64,000 bases of DNA from an uncultured Dysosmobacter sp. (GTDB lineage: Bacteria; Bacillota; Clostridia; Oscillospirales; Oscillospiraceae), in assembly GCA_934590165.1 (NCBI GenBank), contig CAKTOO010000001.1:124001-188000 (forward strand). Reading direction: 5' to 3'. The notes under the pieces were generated by a model. That model searched no databases and was not told the DNA's origin. It was given only the letters and a program-made list of their open reading frames with translations. Made by a program: the position numbers and the translations under genes. This document shows, in pieces, positions 32,542 to 40,800 of the stretch; position 1 is the stretch's first letter, and each line of letters opens with the position of its first letter.

Positions 32542-32542
32542 T
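32513..32542 (+). promoter_or_regulatory. SigmaA-type promoter of minD, inside the end of rsmG
   Basis: TTGCAA (32513-32518) and TATAAT (32537-32542) are 18 bases apart. The -10 overlaps the rsmG TAA codon. Confidence 0.75.
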
Positions 32543-32589
32543 AGTAAACTGGGAAGCGTTAGGACAAAGATGTGGTAAGGAGGCCTTCC

Positions 32590-33342
32590 ATGACATTCCC
32601 TGGACAATGTATCGCCGTGGTGTCCGGCAAGGGCGGCACAGGCAAGACCTCCTTCGTGGCCGGTGTCGGCGCCGCGCTGGCCCTCAGCGGCAAGCAGGTG
32701 CTGTGTCTGGACTGCGACATCGGCCTGCGGAACCTGGACCTGGCTCTGGGTCTCAGCGACCGGGCCCTCATGGATTTTTCCGACGTTGCCCAAGGCCGCT
32801 GTGACCTGGACACCGCCATCGTGGAGCATTCCCACATTCCGGGGCTGTATCTGCTGACGGCACCGGTCCGCACCCGCGGCCGTCCCGTCACCCAAGAGCA
32901 GATGGCGGCCCTGCTGGGAGAGATCCGCAAGCGGTTCGACTACTGCCTGCTGGACGCGCCGGCAGGCCTCGGCTCCGGCTTCCAATTGGCCACCTGCGCC
33001 GCCGACCGCTGCGTGGTGGTCACCTGTACGGATGCCTCCTCCCTGCGGGACGCGCAGCACACTGTCATGGAGCTCAGCCGTTTTCCCACCGGGTCGTTGC
33101 ACCTCATCGTCAACCGGGTGCGGAAAAAACTGCTCCGGAGTATGCACGCCACCATTGATGACGCCATCGACAAGGCGGGTCTGCCCCTTCTTGGCGTGGT
33201 GCCGGAGGATGACGCCCTGCCCCTGTGCCTGAACCGGGGCGTGCCCCTCCTGCTGGCGGACAGCGGCATGGCCGCCTCCGCCTACCGAAACATTGCAAAA
33301 CGCATCCAGGGTGTCCGCGTGCCCCTGCTGCGGATCAAATAA
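32590..33342 (+). CDS. minD: Septum-site determining ATPase MinD
   Basis: A 250-residue ParA-superfamily ATPase. VSGKGGTGKTS is the deviant Walker A (about 11-20). CDIGLRNLDLALGL and the following AQGRCDLDTAI are specific to MinD, and YCLLDAPAGLGSGF is Walker B with the MinD pattern DxPAG. The C-terminus (AKRIQGVRVPLLRIK) looks like the amphipathic membrane-targeting helix. MinD normally positions the division site with MinC; neither minC nor minE lies nearby. AAGGAGG precedes ATG 32590. It is followed by an mgsA-type gene, as in the clostridial mre-min-mgsA cluster, now split from the mre genes by about 7 kb. Confidence 0.85.
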   Translation: MTFPGQCIAVVSGKGGTGKTSFVAGVGAALALSGKQVLCLDCDIGLRNLDLALGLSDRALMDFSDVAQGRCDLDTAIVEHSHIPGLYLLTAPVRTRGRPVTQEQMAALLGEIRKRFDYCLLDAPAGLGSGFQLATCAADRCVVVTCTDASSLRDAQHTVMELSRFPTGSLHLIVNRVRKKLLRSMHATIDDAIDKAGLPLLGVVPEDDALPLCLNRGVPLLLADSGMAASAYRNIAKRIQGVRVPLLRIK

Positions 33343-33365
33343 TGGAGAAGAAAGGAGTTCTGCCA

Positions 33366-33779
33366 ATGAACATCGCTCTCATGTCTCATGATAACAAAAA
33401 GGAACTGATGGTCCAGTTCTGCACTGCCTACGCCGGCATCCTCTCCCAGCACAGCATTTACGCCACCAACGCCACCGGCCACATGGTGGCCGATGCCACC
33501 GGTCTCAACGTCCACTGTTTCCTGTCCTATGACCACGGCGGCAGCCAGCAGATCGGCGCCCGCATCGCTTACAATGAGTTCGATCTTGTCCTGTTCTTCA
33601 ATGATCCCAGCAACGAGAAAATGGCCGGCGCCGTCTCCTATATCTCCCGGCTGTGCGACCAAAACAACATCCCCTTCGCCAGCAACATCGCCACGGCGGA
33701 GATGCTGGTGCTGGGCCTGGCCCGGGGCGATTTGGACTGGCGGTGCATCGTGAACCCCTCCACCCGCCCCATCGCTTGA
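33366..33779 (+). CDS. Methylglyoxal synthase-like protein lacking key catalytic residues
   Basis: A 137-residue protein of the MGS fold. Its start NIALMSHDNKK, middle YATNATGHMVADATGLNV and C-terminal NIPFASNIATAEMLV align along the whole length of methylglyoxal synthases, and the position after minD is the usual clostridial mgsA place. But the phosphate loop with the catalytic Asp (usually GPLGGDQQ, Asp71 in E. coli) reads YDHGGSQQ, with Ser at residue 60. The later DPLxxxPHDPD stretch reads DPSNEKMAGA, so the residues equivalent to His98 and Asp101 are also absent. His8 and Asp9 remain. It may be inactive, regulatory, or act on another ligand. I give no symbol for that reason. Confidence 0.8.
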   Translation: MNIALMSHDNKKELMVQFCTAYAGILSQHSIYATNATGHMVADATGLNVHCFLSYDHGGSQQIGARIAYNEFDLVLFFNDPSNEKMAGAVSYISRLCDQNNIPFASNIATAEMLVLGLARGDLDWRCIVNPSTRPIA

Positions 33780-33804
33780 CAATCCGGCTGAAAACGCCTA
33801 CAAT
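33776..33804 (+). promoter_or_regulatory. SigmaA-type promoter of the hisS T-box operon
   Basis: TTGACA (33776-33781) overlaps the end of the preceding gene, and TACAAT (33799-33804) follows 17 bases later. The predicted start is near 33811. Confidence 0.85.
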
Positions 33805-33810
33805 CATTCA

Positions 33811-34046
33811 TACCGCGACGATGCCGCAGCAGTACTCCAATCATCGGCCCACAGAGAGGGACGCAGCGCTGAGAGCGCCCCGGCCGGTCTGGACGAAGGA
33901 CAGCGGCGGAGCGGGGGCGGAAACGCCCACGGCGCCCTCCCCGTGCAAAAGGAGGCCAAAGGGGGCTTTGCGCCCCGAATTTGGGTGGCACCACGAAGCG
34001 ATTTCGCTCTCGTCCCAAAAGCCTTGGGACGGGAGCATTGTTTTTT
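33811..34046 (+). promoter_or_regulatory. T-box riboswitch upstream of hisS, probable aspartate (GAC) specifier
   Basis: The leader holds a Stem I-like region (AGTA at about 33830, AGAGAGGG at 33853, GCGCTGAGAGCGC). The conserved T-box GGGTGGCACCACG is at 33983-33995. A terminator follows: a 13-bp stem (34006-34018 with 34024-34036, one G-T pair) and a TTTTTT run. After the loop-E-type GAA (33895-33897) the likely specifier is GAC at 33899-33901 followed by A, which would sense uncharged tRNA-Asp. Another GAC lies at 33892-33894. No CAC/CAT histidine codon sits in an equivalent place. Published Firmicutes hisS-aspS T-boxes also use Asp. Confidence 0.85.
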
Positions 34047-34075
34047 ATACATCTTCATAAAAGGAGACAATCACT

Positions 34076-35431
34076 ATGGCGAAAATGACCCCCCGGACGC
34101 TGTCCGGCTTTATGGAGCTTCTTCCGGCGCCCCAGCAGCAGATGGAGCGCATCATGGAGGTCCTCCGCCGCACCTACTCCCTGTACGGCTTCACCCCCCT
34201 GGATACCCCCGTCATCGAATCCAGCGATGTGCTGCTGGCCAAGGGCGGCGGTGAGACGGAAAAGCAGATCTACCGCTTTCAGAAGGGCGACGCGGACCTG
34301 GCCCTGCGGTTCGATCTGACGGTCCCCCTGGCCAAGTACGTGGCCCTGCATTACAACGACCTCTCCTTCCCCTTCCGCCGCTACCAGATCGGCAAGGTCT
34401 ACCGGGGCGAGCGGGCCCAGCGGGGCCGCTTCCGGGAGTTCTACCAGGCGGATATCGACATCATCGGCGACGGCAAGCTGTCTATCATCAACGAGGCTGA
34501 AATTCCCGCCATCATCTACAAGACCTTCTCCACCCTGGGCCTGAAGCGGTTCCAGATCCGGGTGAACAACCGCAAGATCCTCAACGGCTTTTATGCCATG
34601 CTGGGCCTGACGGAGAAATCCGGTGACATTATGCGCACCGTGGACAAGCTGGACAAGATCGGCCCCGAAAAGGTGAAGGCCATCCTGGTGGAGGATTTCG
34701 CCGTCAGCGAGTCCGACGCCGACGAAATTTTGAAATTCATTGCCATCGGCGGCGGCAACGACGCCGTCCTGGCGGCACTGGAGGGCTATCAGGGCCGCAG
34801 CGAGATGTTTGACCAGGGCCTCTCTGAGCTGAAGACCGTGGTAAAGTACCTGGCCGCCTTCGGCGTCCCGGCGGAGAACTTCGCCGTGGACCTGACCATC
34901 GCCCGGGGCCTGGACTACTACACCGGCACCGTCTACGAGACCACCCTCCTGGACCACCCGGAGATCGGCTCCGTCTGCTCCGGCGGCCGGTATGACAACC
35001 TGGCGGAGTACTACACGGACCGCCAGCTCCCCGGCGCCGGCATTTCCATCGGCCTGACACGGCTGTTCTACGTGCTGGGCGAGCAGGGTATGCTGAACCC
35101 GGACCTGCCCACCGCTCCCGCCGACGTCCTCATCCTCCCCATGACCGACGACCTCACCGCCGCCATCTCCCTGGCCACGGCCCTGCGGGAAAACGGCATC
35201 CGCACCCAGCTCCACTGCGAGGAGAAGAAGTTCAAGCAGAAGGTCTCCTACGCGGACAAGCTGGGCATCCCCTACGTCATCTTCCTGGGTGAGGACGAGA
35301 TCAACGCCGGTGTGGTGGCCTGCAAGGACATGGCCACCGGCGAGCAGACCAAGCTGGCGCCTGCCGCCACCATCTACCGTATCAAGGCCGGTCTCGCGGA
35401 GAAGGAAAAGGGCGCCGTCATCCTGGGCTAA
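34076..35431 (+). CDS. hisS: Histidyl-tRNA synthetase
   Basis: A 451-residue class II synthetase. Motif 2 is FRRYQIGKVYRGERAQRGRF in part, with the preceding FDLTVPLAKYVA. The histidine-specific motifs are ARGLDYYTGTVYE (histidine A) and CSGGRYDNL (histidine B), with motif 3 AGISIGLTRL. The C-terminal anticodon-binding domain (about 345-430) has VLILPMTDD and GIPYVIFLGEDEI. AAAGGAG precedes ATG 34076. It is first in a T-box controlled cluster that reaches aspS through an intervening SLH protein gene, and its leader seems to sense Asp rather than His. Confidence 0.96.
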   Translation: MAKMTPRTLSGFMELLPAPQQQMERIMEVLRRTYSLYGFTPLDTPVIESSDVLLAKGGGETEKQIYRFQKGDADLALRFDLTVPLAKYVALHYNDLSFPFRRYQIGKVYRGERAQRGRFREFYQADIDIIGDGKLSIINEAEIPAIIYKTFSTLGLKRFQIRVNNRKILNGFYAMLGLTEKSGDIMRTVDKLDKIGPEKVKAILVEDFAVSESDADEILKFIAIGGGNDAVLAALEGYQGRSEMFDQGLSELKTVVKYLAAFGVPAENFAVDLTIARGLDYYTGTVYETTLLDHPEIGSVCSGGRYDNLAEYYTDRQLPGAGISIGLTRLFYVLGEQGMLNPDLPTAPADVLILPMTDDLTAAISLATALRENGIRTQLHCEEKKFKQKVSYADKLGIPYVIFLGEDEINAGVVACKDMATGEQTKLAPAATIYRIKAGLAEKEKGAVILG

Positions 35432-35540
35432 CGGGCACCGTACTGCCCTGGCTAGGGGAGCCAAACTGTGGGAAACCACACCGTTTGTTGAATCCAAATC
35501 GTAATATTATTCCATAATTATACAATCAGGAGTGTTTTTA

Positions 35541-36710
35541 ATGAAAAAATGCCGCGTATTTTCCGCGCTGCTGGCTCTGGTGATGCTCCTGACGCTGCTG
35601 CCTGTCTCCGCCCTGGCGGCGGAAGGTGAGGACTGGCTCATTCCGCCCATGCGGGAATACCGGGCGTTCACCGATACCCCCGGCACCATCTGCGAGGAGG
35701 CGGCGGCCACCTGCTGCCGGGCCGGGCTGATGGACGGCGTGGACAGCAAGCACTTCCTGCCCTCCAGCGGCCTCAGCCATGCGCAGATCATCGTCATCTC
35801 CGCCCGGCTCCACCGGCTGCTCACCGGCGGGACCCTGGACTATTTTGAGCCCATTTCCTTAAAGGGTGCCGATTGGTGGACCCCCTATGACGGCTATCTC
35901 CGGGAACAGCTTCCCTCCCTGGCGGAGGACACGGTCTACGCCAGCATCCGGGAAACGCCCACATTCATCTGCTGCCGGTCCGCGTTTTTCCACCTGCTCT
36001 CCGCCGTGGTGAAGGCCGCAGGCACCACTCTGCCGGAGCGCAACGCCGTTTACGCCGTGCCGGACTGCTGTGACCAGGACATCCTTCAGTTCTATCGCTG
36101 GGGCGTCCTTGGCGGAAAGGACCAATACGGCACCCTGCGCGGCGATGACGCCCTCAGCCGGGGTGCGGCCGCGGCCATGCTGGCCCGGCTCATCGACCCC
36201 GCCCAGCGGCTGACGCTGGAGCTGGAGCCTTTGGAGCTTTGCCGGGAGCTGCTGGAAGTGGACCCGGACACCGTGCTGATGACCGTCTCCGGACGGGAGG
36301 TCACCGCCGGGGAGTTCATGCCCACGCTGGTGGCCACGGAAAGCTCGTACAACCATTCCCACTTTGGCTCCATGATGCTGGAGCAAAGCGGCCGCACCCC
36401 CCTGGACGAGGCGGTGGACGCCGTATGCCGGCTGGTGCTGTGTGAAACGCTGGCGGAGGAGCTGGGGCTGGATATCCCGCCCTCCAACACTGTGTATTTC
36501 TCCGGCTATCAGGGGCTCACCGCCCACGGTCAGGAATGGCAGCAGTACCACGAGCGTCTGCTCCAGGCGGTCCTGGACCAGCTGGGAGAGGGCGGCATTC
36601 CCACCGAGCGCCTGGTCCAGCCGGAATTTTCGGAGATTTGGGATACCCTGCCTCTCTCTGAGCTCTCCTACCGCGTGGAGGCTCTGCCCTGCTGGGGCGG
36701 CCATTTTTGA
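35541..36710 (+). CDS. Secreted SLH-domain protein of unknown function between hisS and aspS
   Basis: A 389-residue exported protein. The signal peptide (KKCRVFSALLALVMLLTLL, cleaved near ALA-AEG) is followed by segments resembling degenerate S-layer-homology repeats. The first reads TICEEAAATCCRAGLMDGVD...GLSHAQIIVISARLHRLL and the later one DILQFYRWGVLGGKDQYG...ALSRGAAAAMLARLI. The C-terminal 140 residues match no family I know. CAGGAG lies 9 bases before ATG 35541; an in-frame GTG 9 bases earlier is less likely. Being placed between hisS and aspS would put an envelope protein under T-box control unless it has its own promoter; I could not find a convincing one. Confidence 0.75.
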   Translation: MKKCRVFSALLALVMLLTLLPVSALAAEGEDWLIPPMREYRAFTDTPGTICEEAAATCCRAGLMDGVDSKHFLPSSGLSHAQIIVISARLHRLLTGGTLDYFEPISLKGADWWTPYDGYLREQLPSLAEDTVYASIRETPTFICCRSAFFHLLSAVVKAAGTTLPERNAVYAVPDCCDQDILQFYRWGVLGGKDQYGTLRGDDALSRGAAAAMLARLIDPAQRLTLELEPLELCRELLEVDPDTVLMTVSGREVTAGEFMPTLVATESSYNHSHFGSMMLEQSGRTPLDEAVDAVCRLVLCETLAEELGLDIPPSNTVYFSGYQGLTAHGQEWQQYHERLLQAVLDQLGEGGIPTERLVQPEFSEIWDTLPLSELSYRVEALPCWGGHF

Positions 36711-36776
36711 GGTATTTTTATTGAATACGACTTCATATTTCAAATGATTTTCTATCAGGAAAGGAACGAATACACT

Positions 36777-38552
36777 ATGATGCAGAATCGCACCCACACC
36801 TGCGGGGAGCTGCGGCTCTCTGACGCCGGCAAAGCCGTGAAAATCGTGGGCTGGATGGAGAACGTCCGCGTTGTCTCCGGCAGCCTGGCCTTCGTGGTGG
36901 TCCGGGACTTCTACGGCACCACCCAGGTCGTCGCCGAGACCGAGGAGATGGTGAACACCTTCAAGGCCATCACCAAGGAATCCACCATCTCCGTGGAGGG
37001 CACCGTCCGGGAGCGGGACTCCAAGAACAGCAAGATCCCCACCGGCGACATTGAGGTGGTCCCCGCCAAGGTAGAGATCCTGGGCCGCTGCCAGCACAAC
37101 GAGCTGCCCTTCCAGATCAACCGCAGCCGGGAGGCCGACGAGGCCCAGCGGCTGAAGTACCGCTATCTGGACCTGCGCAACCCCGCCGTGAAGAAGAACA
37201 TCGTCCTGCGGTGCAACGTGGTGGCCGCCCTGCGCAAGGCCATGATGGAGCACGGCTTCCTGGAGATCACCACTCCCATCCTCACCGCCTCTTCCCCCGA
37301 GGGCGCCCGAGACTATCTGGTGCCCGCCCGGAACCATCCCGGCAAGTTCTACGCTCTGCCCCAGGCACCCCAGCAGTTCAAGCAGCTGCTGATGACCTCC
37401 GGCTTCGACCGCTATTTCCAGATCGCCCCCTGCTTCCGGGACGAGGACGCCCGTGCCGACCGCTCCCCCGGCGAGTTCTACCAGCTGGATATGGAGATGG
37501 CCTTCGCCTCCCAGGAAGACGTGTTTGCCGTGTGCGAGGACGTACTGCCTCCCATCTTTGCCCAGTACGGCACCTATGACCGGGCCTCCTCCGCTCCCTT
37601 CGCCCGTATCCCCTACCGGGAGGCCATGGAGAAATACGGCTCCGATAAGCCGGACCTGCGCATCGACCTGACGGTGCAGGACGCTACGGAAGTGCTGGGC
37701 AAGTGCGGCTTCGGCCCCTTTGAGGGCAACACCGTGAAGGCCGTGGTGGTCAGCGACTTCCACGAGACCCGCAAGTTCATCGACAAGACCCTGGCCGACG
37801 TGGAGGTGGTCTCCGGCGGCAAGCCCTACTGGTTCCGCCTGGACGAGAAGGGCGAGATCGTGGGCGGCATCGCCAAGTTTGTCAACCCCATCAAGGACGC
37901 CGTGGTGTCTGCGCTGAATCTGAAGCCCAACGATTTCGTGGCCCTGTCCGCCGGCAGCCTGGGTGCCGCCCAGAAAACCGCCGGCGTGCTGGTGAAGACC
38001 CTGGGTGCCGCTGTTCCCGGCCATATGGACAAGGAGCAATACGCCTTCTGCTGGATCGTGGACTTCCCCATGTACGAGATTGGCGACGAGTCCGGCGAGC
38101 TGGAGTTCTGCCATAACCCGTTCTCCATGCCCTCCGGCGGCCTGGACGTGCTGCTGAAGGCGGAGCGTGGCGAGATCGATCCCCTGAGCATCACCGCCGA
38201 CCAGTACGACCTGGTGTGCAACGGCGTGGAGCTCAGCTCCGGTGCCGTCCGGAACCACGACCCCGAGATCATGATCAAGGCCTTTGAGCTTGTCCGCCTG
38301 GGCGAGGAGGACGTAAAGTCCAAGTTCCCCGCCATGTACAATGCCTTCACCTACGGCGCACCCCCTCACGCGGGCATCGCCCCCGGCGTGGACCGCATGG
38401 TGATGCTGCTGGCCGGCGAGGACTCCATCCGGGAGATCATCCCCTTCCCCATGAACAAGAACGCCCAGGATGTGATGATGAGCGCCCCCAGCGAAGTCAC
38501 CCAGAAGCAGCTGGACGAGCTGCATATCGCCCTGGTGAAGCCCCAGGAGTAA
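36777..38552 (+). CDS. aspS: Aspartyl-tRNA synthetase
   Basis: A 591-residue bacterial-type class II synthetase. The N-terminal OB-fold anticodon-binding domain (about 1-105, GWMENVRVVSGSLAFVVVRD) is followed by catalytic motifs: the flipping-loop region PEGARDYLVPARNHPGKFY, motif 2 FRDEDARADRSPGEFYQLD and motif 3 GIAPGVDRMVMLLAG. The GAD insertion lies between (about 290-420, with FNPIKD-like KFVNPIKDA). AAAGGAACG precedes ATG 36777, with a second ATG next to it. It is the last gene of the hisS cluster and ends at a strong terminator. Which tRNAs it charges (Asp only, or Asp and Asn) cannot be settled here. Confidence 0.96.
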   Translation: MMQNRTHTCGELRLSDAGKAVKIVGWMENVRVVSGSLAFVVVRDFYGTTQVVAETEEMVNTFKAITKESTISVEGTVRERDSKNSKIPTGDIEVVPAKVEILGRCQHNELPFQINRSREADEAQRLKYRYLDLRNPAVKKNIVLRCNVVAALRKAMMEHGFLEITTPILTASSPEGARDYLVPARNHPGKFYALPQAPQQFKQLLMTSGFDRYFQIAPCFRDEDARADRSPGEFYQLDMEMAFASQEDVFAVCEDVLPPIFAQYGTYDRASSAPFARIPYREAMEKYGSDKPDLRIDLTVQDATEVLGKCGFGPFEGNTVKAVVVSDFHETRKFIDKTLADVEVVSGGKPYWFRLDEKGEIVGGIAKFVNPIKDAVVSALNLKPNDFVALSAGSLGAAQKTAGVLVKTLGAAVPGHMDKEQYAFCWIVDFPMYEIGDESGELEFCHNPFSMPSGGLDVLLKAERGEIDPLSITADQYDLVCNGVELSSGAVRNHDPEIMIKAFELVRLGEEDVKSKFPAMYNAFTYGAPPHAGIAPGVDRMVMLLAGEDSIREIIPFPMNKNAQDVMMSAPSEVTQKQLDELHIALVKPQE

Positions 38553-38583
38553 AAAGCTCTCCACAAAGGCAGCAAAACCGTGA

Positions 38584-38621
38584 AAAACCGGGTACGGAGG
38601 TTTCTCCGTACCCGGTTTTGC
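38584..38621. terminator. Bidirectional terminator between aspS and the lipoprotein gene
   Basis: AAAACCGGGTACGGA (38584-38598) pairs exactly with TCCGTACCCGGTTTT (38605-38619). It serves both converging genes. Confidence 0.9.
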
Positions 38622-38623
38622 GT

Positions 38624-39439
38624 TCAAATCAGCTTCTGAAAGCTCTCCGAACCTGTGGAACACCAAAAATGCGTGCTGTCGATCCCGGAGACATAGTACG
38701 CCAGCGGCGCGTCAAAATTGCCGCTTTCCCGGAAGTCGATCTCCAGCGCCGGGCAGTAGCCCATACTGCTGCGATCCCGGACGCGGAAAGCGTATGCTGT
38801 CTCACCGTACCAGTCCAGCGCCGGGTCCACCACCCGGCAGCCCTCTCCGGAAAAGAGCAGCAGCGTGTCGGCTCCGTCATTGACCCAAACGCCGTCAAAG
38901 GCCGCCTCCGTCACCTCGCTGTAATCGCCGGGACCTTCCCCCTGATACGGTGTGCGCTCCGTGCGGTCCAACAGCTGGGTAAAAAGCGGCGACAGCTCCA
39001 GCGCCGCCTGCGTTACCAATTCTGCGTCATAGGAGTCCTGCCGCATAGCATACCCTGCGTCAGACAAACCGCCTGCTGCTGTCTCGTCTCCCCGCAGCAG
39101 GGCGTCCGCCTGGTTCAACACCTCGTTCCACGCCAGCACCAGCTCCAACGCATTTTCCGCCGGCACGTTCTCCTCCACCCATTGACGCACCGCGTCTTCA
39201 GACTCTGTGTCCGGCTGCTGAGACCAGTCCAGGAATTCCCCGGCGGCTCTGGCCGCCTTTAAGGAACTGCCCGCTGTGCCGGGAGCGGCACCGTAAATAT
39301 CCGCCAGCAGCTCCGCCAGTGTCAGCGCCGGCTGCTCCTCCGCGATGGGCTGTTCCGGCTGTGTGGGCTGTGGAGGCTGCTGGCCGCAGCCGGTCAGCAG
39401 CAGCGCTGTCATGGCCAGTATTGCCCAGATTCGTTTCAT
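38624..39439 (-). CDS. Lipoprotein of unknown function
   Basis: A 271-residue predicted lipoprotein. The signal MKRIWAILAMTALLLTGCGQ carries a lipobox (LTGC) with Cys18, followed by a Pro/Gln/Glu-rich linker. The rest is an acidic globular domain with a helical half (about 45-150) and a beta-rich half ending in CRVVDPALDWYGETAYAFRV and ALEIDFRESGNFDAPLAYYV. I do not recognise the family. AGGTGATCAAT precedes ATG 39439. It diverges from the GH3 glycosidase gene across a 156-base promoter region, so shared regulation is possible. TTTACA on the minus strand could be its -35. Confidence 0.75.
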   Translation of the reverse strand: MKRIWAILAMTALLLTGCGQQPPQPTQPEQPIAEEQPALTLAELLADIYGAAPGTAGSSLKAARAAGEFLDWSQQPDTESEDAVRQWVEENVPAENALELVLAWNEVLNQADALLRGDETAAGGLSDAGYAMRQDSYDAELVTQAALELSPLFTQLLDRTERTPYQGEGPGDYSEVTEAAFDGVWVNDGADTLLLFSGEGCRVVDPALDWYGETAYAFRVRDRSSMGYCPALEIDFRESGNFDAPLAYYVSGIDSTHFWCSTGSESFQKLI

Positions 39440-39559
39440 ATTGATCACCTCAGCGCGATCATACGAAAAAGTTGTACGCCTTTCCACTTCTTTCTGTAAA
39501 CAAACGGCAACAAATCCGTAACAGGGCCGGCTTTCTTTTCCTACACATCTATGGTACAC

Positions 39560-39568
39560 TGTGGATAA
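39560..39568 (-). other. Perfect DnaA-box consensus at the GH3 gene promoter
   Basis: TGTGGATAA, the complement of TTATCCACA, overlaps the last base of a possible -10 box TACACT (39555-39560). It is the only exact consensus DnaA box I noticed in a gene-free stretch. Confidence 0.45.
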
Positions 39569-39595
39569 ATCGAAACACATTGTGGAGGTGATTCC

Positions 39596-40786
39596 ATGAA
39601 CCGTCTGCCGCGTACGCTGTTGGCGGCGCTGCTCCTGCTCTGTCTCATCGCCTGCGGTGCGCAGCCGCAGCAACAATCCACACCCCCCGTCCCGGCGGAC
39701 CCGCCTGCCGCCCAGAAAGCGGAAGAAACGTCTCCCGCCCCCACGGCGGAGGAACTGGCCGCCCAAGTGGTGGAAGACCTGCTCTCCTCCATGACCCTGG
39801 AGGAGAAAGTAGGGCAGCTGTTCTTCGTCCGCTGTCCGGCGGAGAGCGCCGTGGAGGACGTCTCCGCCTATCATCTGGGGGGCTACATTCTCTTTGGCCG
39901 GGATACGAAGGACAAGACAGCAAATGAACTCATTCAAACCATTCAGCACTACCAGGACGCCGCCTCCATTCCCCTGCTCATTGGCGTGGACGAGGAGGGC
40001 GGCACCGTGGTCCGCCTCAGCTCCAATCCCCACCTCCGCAGCGAAAAATTCGCCTCGCCCCAGCGGCTGTATGCCCTGGGCGGCATGGACCGCATCCTGG
40101 CGGACACACGGGAAAAGGACATTCTGCTCAATGCCTTGGGCTTCAACGTGAATCTGGCCCCGGTGGCGGATGTGTCCACTGACCCCGGTGACTTTATCTA
40201 CGCCCGCGCCTTTGGCCAAGACGCCGCCGCCACGGCGAACTACGTCTCCGCCGTCACGGGCCAGATGCGTGCCGACGCCATAGGCAGCGTTATCAAGCAC
40301 TTTCCCGGCTACGGCAGCAACGCCGACACCCACACCGGCATCGCCGTGGATGACCGTCCCTACGAGGACTTTGTAAACAGCGACTTTCTCCCCTTCCAGG
40401 CGGGCATGGCCGCCTGCGGGGACACCACCGCCGTGCTGGTGTGCCACAACATCGTGCAATGCATGGACCCGGACCTCCCCGCCTCCCTGTCCCCCAATGT
40501 CCACCGCATCCTGCGGGAGGACCTGGGCTTTGACAGCGTAGTCATGACCGACGACCTGGCCATGGACGCAGTAAGCGCCTACGCCGGGGATGGTGCCGTG
40601 GCCGTCATGGCCCTGGAAGCCGGCAACGACCTGGTGCTGACCACCGACTACCGCGTCCAGATCCCCAAAGTGCTGGAGGCCGTGGAAAACGGCACCCTGG
40701 AAGAAGCCGCCATCGACACCGCCTGCCGCCGGGTCCTCCGGTGGAAGCAGGCCCTTGGGCTGCTGCCCACGGAACCGGTCACCTGA
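39596..40786 (+). CDS. GH3 beta-N-acetylglucosaminidase-like lipoprotein (NagZ type)
   Basis: A 396-residue glycosidase exported as a lipoprotein (lipobox LIAC, Cys near residue 20, then a Pro/Ala/Glu linker to about 50). The GH3 domain follows. IPLLIGVDEEGGTVVRL is the family start of the barrel. KHFPGYGSNADTHTG holds the catalytic Asp-His dyad of NagZ-type enzymes, and VMTDDLAMDAV carries the nucleophile Asp. These hydrolyse beta-N-acetylglucosaminyl links in peptidoglycan fragments or other glycans. Outside location suggests cell-wall recycling as in B. subtilis NagZ. GGAGGTG precedes ATG 39596. The next gene follows after 14 bases. Confidence 0.92.
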   Translation: MNRLPRTLLAALLLLCLIACGAQPQQQSTPPVPADPPAAQKAEETSPAPTAEELAAQVVEDLLSSMTLEEKVGQLFFVRCPAESAVEDVSAYHLGGYILFGRDTKDKTANELIQTIQHYQDAASIPLLIGVDEEGGTVVRLSSNPHLRSEKFASPQRLYALGGMDRILADTREKDILLNALGFNVNLAPVADVSTDPGDFIYARAFGQDAAATANYVSAVTGQMRADAIGSVIKHFPGYGSNADTHTGIAVDDRPYEDFVNSDFLPFQAGMAACGDTTAVLVCHNIVQCMDPDLPASLSPNVHRILREDLGFDSVVMTDDLAMDAVSAYAGDGAVAVMALEAGNDLVLTTDYRVQIPKVLEAVENGTLEEAAIDTACRRVLRWKQALGLLPTEPVT

Positions 40787-40800
40787 AAGGAGGTTCCTTG

